From Flavobacterium chilense (GTDB lineage Bacteria > Bacteroidota > Bacteroidia > Flavobacteriales > Flavobacteriaceae), in NCBI RefSeq assembly GCF_001602525.1, contig NZ_LSYT01000003.1, positions 186,001 to 250,000 on the forward strand: a stretch of DNA of 64,000 bases. The letters run 5' to 3'. The notes under the pieces were generated by a model. The model was not told the DNA's origin and did no database searches. It worked only from the letters and a program-made list of their open reading frames with translations. Below, one piece after another: positions 23,823 to 32,662 of this stretch (the stretch's first letter is position 1; the number at the start of each line of letters is the position of its first letter). The translations under genes and the position numbers were made by a program.

Positions 23823-25631
23823 TTATTCTTTTTTCTTTTTAGCATACCAATCCTGCATAATATAAAATGCTTTCTTTTTGTTGCCATCATTTGAGATTAA
23901 TCCTTTACGGTTATATCCGTCCTGGATTCCCGGAAGAAGTCGTTTTGGTGATCTGAAATCTACCAGAATCCACGGACTTAAACCGCTTAGATGAGGTATC
24001 TTTTCGATCATTTTCAGGTTCTGAATGTACAGGTATTCCTGATATTCTTCTGTCCAGCGCTCATTTTTTTCTCCGTGAAGTCCTTGTTTGGCATCACCGC
24101 CAAATTCAGAAACGACTACAGGTTTGTTGTACGGTGTGTTCCAAAAAGTTTTTTCGGCATTTTCCAAGTTTCCGCCATACCAGCCCAAATATTGGTTAAA
24201 AGCGATAATATCAAGCGATTTACCAATTTCGTCATCGATCATTCCAACCCCGTTTACATTGTGAGTTAATAATGCTGCGCTGATTAATCTCGTGGTATCA
24301 AGTGATTTGGTATGTGCTACTAAGTTTTTGATAAAAGTATTTCGGGCATCAGATACCGGAGTTTCATTTGCCATTGACCAGATAATAATACAAGCTCTGT
24401 TTTTATCTCTTGTAATGGCTGCTGTCAATTGATCTTCGGCATTTTTATACGTATCCTGATTTTTAAATTCTACAGTCCAGTATACCGGAATTTCTTCCCA
24501 AACCATTAAACCCATTTTATCAGCCGTTCTGATAATGTTTTCGTTATGCGGATAATGTGCCAGACGAACATAATTGCAACCCAGTTCTTTTGCCCAGTTT
24601 AGTAAACGTAAAGCATCTTCTTCAGAATTAGCACGTCCGCCTTTGGCATTTTCTTCATGGATAGAAATACCGCGTAAAAAGATTTGTTTTCCGTTTAACA
24701 GGATTTTATCTTCTTGTGTTTCAATAGTTCTGAAACCAATGTTGTCTTTTAGCTTTTCTCCGTTAAAATCAATTGTCACGTCGTATAATTTTGGGTTTTC
24801 CGGTGACCAATAGGAGATTTTCTTCGCCGGAATTTCAAAATTCACGATTCCGTTTGCACCAATTTTTCCATTATAATTGATTTTTAATTCCGGAATCGAA
24901 ATGGTTACACCGTTTTGTGCCGAATTGAAATTGTTGATTTTTACAAAACCTGAAATCAAAGCTGCATTGCCTTTTTTAAGCTGAATGTTGTAATCTTCTA
25001 CAAACGATTCATTTTCTTCGATTAAGGTAACATCACGTGTAATTCCACCATAATTCCACCAGTCTGTATTCGTAGTCGGAACATCTTCTTTATGTCTCGT
25101 GTTGTCTGCTTTTATCACCAGATAATTGTCTTTTGGTTTTACAATAGACGTAATTTCATAATTAAAAGGCGTAAAACCACCTTCATGACTTCCTAGTTTT
25201 TTTCCGTTCAAATACACATCAGACTTGTAATTGATAGCGCCCAGATACACAAAAAGACGTTTTTTTTCTTTTAGATCATAGTCAAAAGATTTTTTGAACC
25301 AAACGTTTCCTTCATAATATTTAAGTTCCGGAACCTGCGAATTCCAATCGCCCGGAATATTGATCTTTGCCGATTTATCAAAATCATATTCTACCAGCTC
25401 CTGTTTGTTTACTGCATGATAATTGTTGAAAAATGCCGCATTAGATGGCTTTTGCTGTTTGTCGTACTGATCATGGTGAAAGCTGTAAAATCCGGTTTCA
25501 TAAGGATCAATAATGTAATTCCAAACGCCGTTTAAAGAAGTTGTGTTTCTATTGGCAACATTTGAAATCAGGTTTTGTGCCTGCCCGATAAAAGCAGCAG
25601 TAAGGAGTAGTAAGGTAATTAGTTTTTTCAT
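23823..25631 (-). CDS. GH2 beta-glucuronidase/galactosidase-like enzyme
   Basis: 602 residues, the usual size of UidA-type GH2 enzymes. Signal peptide at 1-18. A jelly-roll sugar-binding domain (about 35-200), an immunoglobulin-like domain (200-300) and a TIM barrel (300-600) follow. The acid/base is Glu423 in WSMANE and the nucleophile is Glu509 in VVSEFGGD. The arrangement resembles beta-glucuronidases, and the PUL context (GH88, uronate catabolism) supports release of a beta-linked glucuronic acid; galactosidase activity is an alternative. It is the last gene of the PUL and starts nine bp after the lyase-like gene ends. Confidence 0.85.
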   Translation of the reverse strand: MKKLITLLLLTAAFIGQAQNLISNVANRNTTSLNGVWNYIIDPYETGFYSFHHDQYDKQQKPSNAAFFNNYHAVNKQELVEYDFDKSAKINIPGDWNSQVPELKYYEGNVWFKKSFDYDLKEKKRLFVYLGAINYKSDVYLNGKKLGSHEGGFTPFNYEITSIVKPKDNYLVIKADNTRHKEDVPTTNTDWWNYGGITRDVTLIEENESFVEDYNIQLKKGNAALISGFVKINNFNSAQNGVTISIPELKINYNGKIGANGIVNFEIPAKKISYWSPENPKLYDVTIDFNGEKLKDNIGFRTIETQEDKILLNGKQIFLRGISIHEENAKGGRANSEEDALRLLNWAKELGCNYVRLAHYPHNENIIRTADKMGLMVWEEIPVYWTVEFKNQDTYKNAEDQLTAAITRDKNRACIIIWSMANETPVSDARNTFIKNLVAHTKSLDTTRLISAALLTHNVNGVGMIDDEIGKSLDIIAFNQYLGWYGGNLENAEKTFWNTPYNKPVVVSEFGGDAKQGLHGEKNERWTEEYQEYLYIQNLKMIEKIPHLSGLSPWILVDFRSPKRLLPGIQDGYNRKGLISNDGNKKKAFYIMQDWYAKKKKE

Positions 25632-25640
25632 GGGTAAAAT

Positions 25641-26768
25641 TTATTTTTTAATCATTTTGATACCTTTAGACAAGGTATTTTCTTTCTTGAATTTGACAAT
25701 ATAAAGTCCCGATTTTAAAGACGATACATTTACAGTTTCAGAAATCGTATCATGAGCCATAACCTGTTTGCCGTTATTGTCATAGATTCGTAATCCAGTG
25801 TACTGATTCAAAATAGTTTCTGAAAGCTGGAGTTTATCTGCTACAGGATTCGGAAATTGTATATCAGCCTTGTTTGCCAAATGTTCTTTTGTCGATAAAG
25901 TCGTTAGCTCCTCGATGCTAAAATCCGAAAAGCGTAAAATTTCATCTCTCATATTCGCAATATCAGCCAGACTGCGATAGATTCCCCATTTAGGACGAAT
26001 AAAAGAGTTGGCAGCATAAACCACTCCGGTAGACGAAGTATATGCAGGACGAATCGTTTGAATATTTGGATTGCTGTAATCCATTAAAACACTTCCGTCG
26101 CTTACTTTTTTTATTGTAATTGCATATGTTCCCTGCAAACCTACATTTATGGTTTCTATAGCTTCGACCCAGACTCCTTCAAACGAAGACATATTTGGAG
26201 TCTGATATTTTACGGTTGCGGCAGCGGCATCTTTATCGTAAATTAATTCCAGTCGTGTCCCGCCATTAGATAACTTTCGTAAAGTTAAAGTAAAAAGCGG
26301 ATCGTCATCATCACCATCAACAGCCTTAACCTGATGAATGTGAGTAAAACTGGTTGTAGGTTTAAAACCTACAGGTACTTTAAAACGCCATTTGTATTGC
26401 ACCGTTTCGCCAATAATCCCTTTTAAATTATCCGGAGAAGGCGCATACGATTTTATCTCAACACGTTGTCTGTCTGTTTTTCCAGCCACAGGTTCGTTGT
26501 CCGGAGGCGTGTTGCTCACATGCGAATGAAATTCGAAAACATATTTATTCAGATCAGTATCAAAAATTTCTGTGATATGCGGACCAAAAGCGGGATGTAT
26601 AGCATCCGGTGCTTCAATAGCTCCGTTTACTGTTCCGGGAGCCAATGCATTGGTAATTAATTCATAAGTTCCAACTCCGCCTGGACCGTCGGCATTTAAG
26701 GTTACTTGTGCATGGCCCGAAAAACCTGTCAATACTAAAGCAATTCCATAAAAGATTGTATTTTTCAT
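25641..26768 (-). CDS. Secreted polysaccharide lyase-like protein with T9SS sorting domain
   Basis: 375 residues. Signal peptide 1-20. Residues about 25-290 look like a concanavalin/jelly-roll lyase domain: TDRQRVEIKSY, FTHIHQVKAV, RLELIYD and KWGIYRS are reminiscent of lyases of the PL7/PL13/PL18/PL20 kind, without an exact match to the PL7 signature. The C-terminal 75 residues (FPNPVADKLQLSE to the end) are a T9SS type A sorting domain with YIVKF and MIKK, so the enzyme is secreted or on the surface. With GH88 present, it would generate unsaturated uronate ends; glucuronan is an attractive but unproven substrate. Confidence 0.65.
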   Translation of the reverse strand: MKNTIFYGIALVLTGFSGHAQVTLNADGPGGVGTYELITNALAPGTVNGAIEAPDAIHPAFGPHITEIFDTDLNKYVFEFHSHVSNTPPDNEPVAGKTDRQRVEIKSYAPSPDNLKGIIGETVQYKWRFKVPVGFKPTTSFTHIHQVKAVDGDDDDPLFTLTLRKLSNGGTRLELIYDKDAAAATVKYQTPNMSSFEGVWVEAIETINVGLQGTYAITIKKVSDGSVLMDYSNPNIQTIRPAYTSSTGVVYAANSFIRPKWGIYRSLADIANMRDEILRFSDFSIEELTTLSTKEHLANKADIQFPNPVADKLQLSETILNQYTGLRIYDNNGKQVMAHDTISETVNVSSLKSGLYIVKFKKENTLSKGIKMIKK

Positions 26769-26815
26769 AACTTGCTGTTTTTATTATTTTTCATAATGCG
26801 ATGAAGTTTTTTTCT

Positions 26816-27084
26816 CGCAGATTTTGCAGATTTGTTCTCCTGTTTATCATTTCGATTTCTATGATAAAAGCAAATCTTTATTTTTAGGAGCTAATCCCGC
26901 TATCCGTTTCAATCTTTTGTGGCGAACCCCGCCACAAAAGGATTTTCACTTCTATCGGGGCTAGGACAATCATTTTCATAACAATATTTTCGGCTCTTTA
27001 TTATTGCTCGGATCTCTTCCGTAGAAATGATAAACCATATTTAAGTATGATATTAAAAAACCTGCTTAATCTGCAAAATTTGCG
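26816..27084. repeat. Intergenic region bracketed by inverted repeats
   Basis: CGCAGATTTTGCAGATT (26816-26832) is nearly complementary to AATCTGCAAAATTTGCG (27068-27084). This pair brackets the gap between two PUL genes; together with the palindromic element inside it makes a large potential RNA structure. Confidence 0.65.
26886..26966. repeat. REP-like palindromic element
   Basis: The inner perfect stem CTTTTGTGGCG (26914-26924) with CGCCACAAAAG (26930-26940) is enclosed by an imperfect outer pair CTAATCCCGCT and ATCGGGGCTAG. From memory the words CCCGCTATCCGTTTCAATCT and ATCGGGGCTA recur in many Flavobacterium genomes as an intergenic repeat; this needs a search. Confidence 0.65.
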
Positions 27085-27131
27085 GGAAACAAAAATTTTT
27101 ACGTTCCTTGTATAAAGCTTTGCGGTTAAGT

Positions 27132-29552
27132 TTAATGAACTAAAATCTTTAAATATTCTCCTTTAAAACTCTGGTTTAATGCCGTCATTTCAATAGGAGC
27201 GCCTGATCCATCCGGAACTACTTCGATAGAAGCTTTTCCGTTTGCCATTTTTATCGATTCACTTCCGGTTGGAGTTCCCTGACTTTTCATGGTTTTTCCG
27301 CCTTTCAAACACTGAAAATAAACGCTTTCTTCATAATCCAGACAACGCAAATTGTTATTGTCAATCGCAATTGCCGTTACCAGATAATTGCCGTTTTTTA
27401 ATTTTTCGTAAGACAATTGTAATGAAGTTGCCGTGTCATTTTTATTGAAACGATAATTAACTTTTATAGTATCCGAAACTTTTTTTCCGTTTTTGGTTTC
27501 TCCAATCGCTATCAAAGTATTCTCACCTTTTAAAAAATTCACATCCCAAGTTAAGCCATTTGCGGGATATAGCGAAAGGTTGCGTTGTTTTTCTCCAAGC
27601 GATTTTCCCTGATGGTACAAAGTCACTTTATCACAATTGCTAAAAACGCTCAGGGTTCTTGGTGTATTTTCAGGTCCTTGTCTTTCTGTCCAGGTATGCG
27701 ATTCGATATAAGTAAAAGGTTCGTCGCTCCAGTAACTTTTAAAAACATAATAGGCATCTTTTGGATTTCCGTTTCGGTCTGTTAATCCTTTTTGATTCAT
27801 GTACGGAATATCGTCTTCCGGACGTAACGGCGTTGCAAAATCCTTAAATGCCCATTGAACATTTCCCACAAAATTTGGGTCATTCTCGGATATATGCAAA
27901 TGCCAGTCAAATAAATCAACGATATAATTCTCGCTCCAATCGCCAATTTGTGCAATATTGGCCACTTTGGTTTGTACAATAGCTTCTTCCCAGCCTTCAG
28001 ACTTGATAATGTTTTCGCCTGTAATTGGGTTTTCGCTATGACGTCCTACGTGGCTGTCCCCGCCATATTCGGCGTGAATAAAATGTTTGTATTCTTTCTT
28101 GTAAACATCGATTGCTTTTTGGTAGTTTTTATAACTTCCGGAATACCAGCCCGACCAGATAGAAGGGGAGAAGACATCTACAATTTGTGAACCTTCGTAA
28201 TACTTTCTAATGGCTGTTTTGCGTGTTGGATCAAGTTGGTGTGCAATGTCGTTTAATTCAGTTAAAAAAACATTTGTTCTTTGTGTATTATCACCATCAG
28301 GAAAATCAGGTAACCAGTTCATTTCATTACCCAAAGACCAGATAATTATACTGGGGTGATTGTAATTTTGATTAATGATTTCCGCCAGCATATTTTTAGT
28401 GTTGGTTTGCCAGAGTTCACCGCCAATTCCGCCACGGCACCAGGGTAATTCGTCCCAAACCAATAAACCCAGTTCATCGCAGGCTTTGTAAACTTCAGGA
28501 TCTTGCGGATAATGTGCCAGACGAACAAAATTGGCCCCCATTTTTTTGATAGATTCCATATCGGCACGATGTTGTGCATTGCTCATGGCAGCGCCAACTC
28601 CGGCTTGTTCTTCATGACGATGTGTACCGCGAATCAGTAATCGTTTTCCGTTTAAGTAAAACGGACCATGATCTTTAAACTCAAACCATCTGAAACCTAC
28701 TTTTTCGTTTACACTGTCCCTGATTTGATTTTTCTCTGATAAAATAGCCGATATACGATATAAATTTGGCTTTTGAGTATCCCATAATTCCGGGTTTTTC
28801 AGGTTTTCAAATTTGATCGTAGTAGTGTTAGCCGAAACCGGAATCGTTTTACTTGCAATCTTTTTTCCTTTAGGGTTTTTAAGGATTACGGTTAACGATA
28901 AGTCTTTTGTGTTTTCAGGATTTACAGTTGAAGCTACAATGTTTAAAGAAGCTTTTTTTGCCGAAACTTCGGGAGTTGCAATTTTTAAATTCTCAATGTG
29001 ATTTTTGTATTTAGACAGCAACCACACATCACGTGTTATCCCGCCATAAATAAAGAAATCGCTTTTTTGGGACGGAATAATTTCGATATCATAACTATTG
29101 TCAACCCGAACAAAAATGTCGTTGTTACCTTCTTTAATAAAAGAGGTAATATCGATTGTAAAACCAATGTAGCCGCCAATATGACCGCCGGCTTCTTTAC
29201 CGTTTACGTATACTTTTGTGGTTACATTCGACCCTTCAAAATATAAAGAGTAACGCTGGTTTTGATCGATTTTGGCAATGTTCAGCTTTTTTTGATACCA
29301 GCTTGCATCACGTCTGTAACCCGGATTTAAATCAGTTGCATCTTCGGCGTTCCAGGTATGTGGTAAGTTTAAGGATGTCCAGTTTGTATTTTTTTGCGCT
29401 TCGTTAAGGTTCGGAGTATTATTTTCCAGATAAAGCCAATTGTCGTTGATATTCATCTTTGTCTGGGCAAAAGCGCTGCCCGGACAAATCTGAAAAAAAA
29501 CAAAAAGTGTGTAAAATAAAAATGTATTATAGTGGTACAGTGGGTTCTTCAT
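27132..29552 (-). CDS. GH2 beta-galactosidase/glucuronidase-family enzyme
   Basis: 806 residues. Signal peptide at 1-29 (YTLFVFFQICPGSAFA). GH2 sugar-binding domain about 35-200, Ig-like domain about 200-300, TIM barrel about 300-610, plus a C-terminal DUF4982-like Ig domain (about 640-800). Catalytic residues Glu410 in WSLGNE and Glu495 in HAEYGGD are present. It differs from the other GH2 of the locus by about 200 extra residues at the C-terminus. The linkage cut cannot be read from sequence; in this PUL a beta-glucuronide or a neighbouring beta-linked sugar is likely. Part of the minus-strand PUL operon. Confidence 0.85.
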   Translation of the reverse strand: MKNPLYHYNTFLFYTLFVFFQICPGSAFAQTKMNINDNWLYLENNTPNLNEAQKNTNWTSLNLPHTWNAEDATDLNPGYRRDASWYQKKLNIAKIDQNQRYSLYFEGSNVTTKVYVNGKEAGGHIGGYIGFTIDITSFIKEGNNDIFVRVDNSYDIEIIPSQKSDFFIYGGITRDVWLLSKYKNHIENLKIATPEVSAKKASLNIVASTVNPENTKDLSLTVILKNPKGKKIASKTIPVSANTTTIKFENLKNPELWDTQKPNLYRISAILSEKNQIRDSVNEKVGFRWFEFKDHGPFYLNGKRLLIRGTHRHEEQAGVGAAMSNAQHRADMESIKKMGANFVRLAHYPQDPEVYKACDELGLLVWDELPWCRGGIGGELWQTNTKNMLAEIINQNYNHPSIIIWSLGNEMNWLPDFPDGDNTQRTNVFLTELNDIAHQLDPTRKTAIRKYYEGSQIVDVFSPSIWSGWYSGSYKNYQKAIDVYKKEYKHFIHAEYGGDSHVGRHSENPITGENIIKSEGWEEAIVQTKVANIAQIGDWSENYIVDLFDWHLHISENDPNFVGNVQWAFKDFATPLRPEDDIPYMNQKGLTDRNGNPKDAYYVFKSYWSDEPFTYIESHTWTERQGPENTPRTLSVFSNCDKVTLYHQGKSLGEKQRNLSLYPANGLTWDVNFLKGENTLIAIGETKNGKKVSDTIKVNYRFNKNDTATSLQLSYEKLKNGNYLVTAIAIDNNNLRCLDYEESVYFQCLKGGKTMKSQGTPTGSESIKMANGKASIEVVPDGSGAPIEMTALNQSFKGEYLKILVH

Positions 29553-29587
29553 CGCTTATAAGCTTTTTTTTAGGTTCAAAGGTTCAG

Positions 29588-29640
29588 AGTTACAAAGGCT
29601 CAAAGGTTCTAAGGCTGAAAACCTTTGAGCCTTTGTAACT
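29588..29640. terminator. Perfect 21-bp hairpin between GH2 and GH88
   Basis: AGTTACAAAGGCTCAAAGGTT (29588-29608) pairs exactly with 29620-29640, with an 11-nt loop. It is one of several ACAAAGG-type inverted repeats in this window. It lacks a clean T run, so it may stabilise mRNA ends or attenuate rather than terminate. Confidence 0.6.
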
Positions 29641-29668
29641 TTACCCCTCTGTACCTCATATACCTTTG

Positions 29669-30847
29669 TTACTTTTTTCTTAGTAATGCTTCCAGAAAAT
29701 AATAGTCGGCATAGATAATAGGTTCGTCGATTTCGTCGTGTTTTGGCCAGTTTCCGGTGCTGTGACCGAATATAAAAGGCGCGTTTATTTTGGGATCTAA
29801 AATGTAGGTACCCGAATGTAAAGTCGCGATTACTTTATCGGCGAAAGCCAAATAGGTTTTATTTTTTGTGTAACCATACAGTTCGTACAATGCAGAAGCC
29901 ATAACAGTTGCAGCAGAAACATCCCGTGCCGAATTTGGAATAGCAGGATCTCTAAAATCCCAATACGGAATCCCGTCTTCAGGAAGATTTTTATCCTTCA
30001 TAAAAAACTGAGCTGTAGCTTCGGCTTGTTTTAAATAGGCAGGATCTTTAGTGTATCGATACGACATGGTAAATCCGTAAACTGCCCAGCCTTGCCCGCG
30101 TGCCCAAACCGAATCATCATTATAGCCCTGAAGTGTGGTTTTCTTTCTGACCGCTCCGGTAGCCGGATCATAATCTATAACATGGTAACAACTGTTGTTT
30201 GCCCTAAATTGATTTTTTAATGTGGTATTGGCATGTTTTATGGCAATGTCCTCATACTTTTTATTGCCTGATAATCTCGTAGCTTCAAAAAGTAATTCCA
30301 GGTTCATCATATTATCGATAATCACAGGATAATCCCAAATTTCCTTATTGAAATCCCAGGATCTGATGGCACCAACTTTTGGATCAAAACGGGTGCATAA
30401 AGTTTCAGCCCCCTTGATGATTACATCTTTGTATTCTTGCTTGTTCTCGACTTTTAAAGCTTCACCATAACTGCAATATACTTTAAAGCCAACATCATGT
30501 GAGCCTCGGTTTACACTTTCTTTTTTACTGAAAGGCGTCCATTTTTCAGCCTGTTTTTTATAGGCTGCATTTCCTGTCAGGCGATACAATTGCCAAAGAT
30601 TTCCGGCAAAGAATGCGCTTGTCCAGTCTCTTGATGGAACTTTCTTTATTTGATTGGTTTTAATATCCATACTTCTGGGTATTGACATCGAATCAACAGG
30701 ATAATCCAACAGCATTTTGTATCGGGTTTCCAGAAGATGTGCTGCCGTTGCAGCAGTATTTTTGGGTTGAGAATTAATTCCGGATTTGCACGCTGTCGCC
30801 AACAATGCAAATCCTAGAATTAAAGTAAAAAAACTAACTCTGTTCAT
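29669..30847 (-). CDS. GH88-family unsaturated glucuronyl hydrolase
   Basis: 392 residues. A lipoprotein signal is present (FALLATAC, Cys20), so it is probably periplasmic and membrane-anchored. The body is an alpha/alpha barrel with GH88 hallmarks: RDWTSAFFAGNLWQLY, HDVGFKVYCSYG, DNMMNLELLF and GYNDDSVWARGQGWAVYG; the Asp residues in the second and third phrases match the catalytic pair. The enzyme removes the 4,5-unsaturated uronic acid that polysaccharide lyases leave at chain ends. Its presence is strong support that the PUL substrate is a uronic acid polymer cleaved by a lyase. Confidence 0.9.
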   Translation of the reverse strand: MNRVSFFTLILGFALLATACKSGINSQPKNTAATAAHLLETRYKMLLDYPVDSMSIPRSMDIKTNQIKKVPSRDWTSAFFAGNLWQLYRLTGNAAYKKQAEKWTPFSKKESVNRGSHDVGFKVYCSYGEALKVENKQEYKDVIIKGAETLCTRFDPKVGAIRSWDFNKEIWDYPVIIDNMMNLELLFEATRLSGNKKYEDIAIKHANTTLKNQFRANNSCYHVIDYDPATGAVRKKTTLQGYNDDSVWARGQGWAVYGFTMSYRYTKDPAYLKQAEATAQFFMKDKNLPEDGIPYWDFRDPAIPNSARDVSAATVMASALYELYGYTKNKTYLAFADKVIATLHSGTYILDPKINAPFIFGHSTGNWPKHDEIDEPIIYADYYFLEALLRKK

Positions 30848-31127
30848 ATGCGGGTACTATTTGTTTTGTAATGGAATAAGGAATCGCCACTCTTCATGTT
30901 ACTGTTTAGAATCATGGCGATTTCATACTAATTAATGTAACCTGCTGCGTGTAATTTCAACACATATTGACATAGTTTTCATAGCTTAAAAAGACGTTTA
31001 CTCATTTCAAAACACATAGCTATGTGTAAATGATATATCATTTTCCTGACTCTTTAAATTTAAAACAAAAATCTATGTTTCTATCTGTTTAAAATAATCA
31101 CACCCAATAGATTAACTAATCTGATGT

Positions 31128-32645
31128 TTAGTAACCAGGATTGTTTGGTTTTAAGTTAGGATTGATGGCTAACTCTGTTCCCGGTAACGGAAATAAATAA
31201 TCTTTGTTTGGATCGAAATTTGGATGTGGTTCTAAACCATTTGGACCAAATACTTCGGGACCATTTTTAAGTCTTTTGATGTCGTACCATCTCACATATT
31301 CAAAAGCCAGTTCTAATCTTCGCTCCTCAATTACCATTTTTCTAAAAGCATCTTTAGATAATCCCGGCGTAACATTGGCAGGAAATGAAACCAGTTTTCC
31401 GGCTTTGTTTCTCGCTCTGGCACGTACCCGGTTTACATATCCGTCAGCTTCTGTAGTTCCCGGAGTAATTTCGTTTAAAGCTTCGGCAGCTGTCAGCAAT
31501 ACTTCTGCAAAACGCATCGTAATGTAGTTGTGCTGAGAGGTTCTTCCGTTAGCACCTGCTTTTCCCGGAAAACGGAAATATTTTGCAATATGCGGACGTG
31601 GTGCTTTTTCGTTATCGCTTGAAGGATATATTTGCAAAGCTCCGCCCGGACCGGTTTTCTTTCTGATAATGGTATCAAAACTTACGGCTCTTCTGTAATC
31701 TCTCTGATCCCAGGTATTGAATACTTTTAATGATGGAACGGCAACAGAGAATCCTTGTCCGTAGCTATAACTGTCATCTTTTAATGATCCTGTAAAAAAT
31801 GCAGTATAATCCTGACCGTAGTTTCCTGAAACTAAGTTGTTGAAATCTACGGTAAACAAAGGCTCTTTTAGAGAAGCTGTTTTTGTAGCATTAAATAAAT
31901 CCTGAAAATCTGCATCTAAACCTAAACCAAATTTGGCTTCGTTTGTAATCACATATTTAGCTTCGTCATAAGCTTTTTGGTAGTTGCCTAAAGTTAAATA
32001 AACAGATGACAGATATCCTGCTGCGGTACCTTTTCCGGGAACTGCTTTTACTTTTGGTTTATCTTCCAGCCATTGTTTGGCAAACTCTAAATCGGCAATG
32101 ATTTTTGGGTATACTTCGGCCTCTTTCATTCGGCTTAAAGAGTTAACCTGCGATACATCGTTTACAACAAAATCAACATACGGAATATCTCCAAAAATTC
32201 GAACTAAATGATAGTAAGCAAAAGCTCTTGCAAAATAAGCCTGAGCCACAATAGCATTTACTTTTGCAGGATCTCCCGGTGTTTTTTTGGCTCCGGCGAT
32301 GGCCTGATTGGCTGCGGTAATAATGATATACGATTGTGGCCAGAAATTGGCAACAAGCGCATTGGTATCGTTCATGCTCATATCATTTACATCGATACGT
32401 GCTGCCTGAGTAGTTCTGTCACCAATATCTGCCATATCATCACGTAACATTAGGGCAATGGTAAATTCTCTTCCCCAGTAATTATTGTGGGCAATGTTAG
32501 CAAAAGCCCCGTTTACAGCGGCTTGCAAGTCATCTGTATTATTAAAAAAGTTTTCAGGACGAATAACGCCTACCGGATGTTCTTCTAAATCTGAACATCC
32601 AAATGCGAATATTCCCAGGAACAGAAAAGCTATATATTTTTTCAT
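31128..32645 (-). CDS. SusD/RagB-family glycan-binding lipoprotein
   Basis: 505 residues. Lipoprotein signal (FLFLGIFAFGC, Cys17). Typical SusD N-terminus (SDLEEHPVGVIRPENFF) and the TPR-like helices of the family; the C-terminal part has the usual RMVIEERRLELAFEYVRW and DYLFPLPGTELAINPNLKPN. It sits on the outer membrane surface as the lid of the SusC partner and binds the oligosaccharide. Its gene follows susC after 17 bp on the same strand. Confidence 0.95.
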   Translation of the reverse strand: MKKYIAFLFLGIFAFGCSDLEEHPVGVIRPENFFNNTDDLQAAVNGAFANIAHNNYWGREFTIALMLRDDMADIGDRTTQAARIDVNDMSMNDTNALVANFWPQSYIIITAANQAIAGAKKTPGDPAKVNAIVAQAYFARAFAYYHLVRIFGDIPYVDFVVNDVSQVNSLSRMKEAEVYPKIIADLEFAKQWLEDKPKVKAVPGKGTAAGYLSSVYLTLGNYQKAYDEAKYVITNEAKFGLGLDADFQDLFNATKTASLKEPLFTVDFNNLVSGNYGQDYTAFFTGSLKDDSYSYGQGFSVAVPSLKVFNTWDQRDYRRAVSFDTIIRKKTGPGGALQIYPSSDNEKAPRPHIAKYFRFPGKAGANGRTSQHNYITMRFAEVLLTAAEALNEITPGTTEADGYVNRVRARARNKAGKLVSFPANVTPGLSKDAFRKMVIEERRLELAFEYVRWYDIKRLKNGPEVFGPNGLEPHPNFDPNKDYLFPLPGTELAINPNLKPNNPGY

Positions 32646-32662
32646 GATATAATTTTTTTAAA

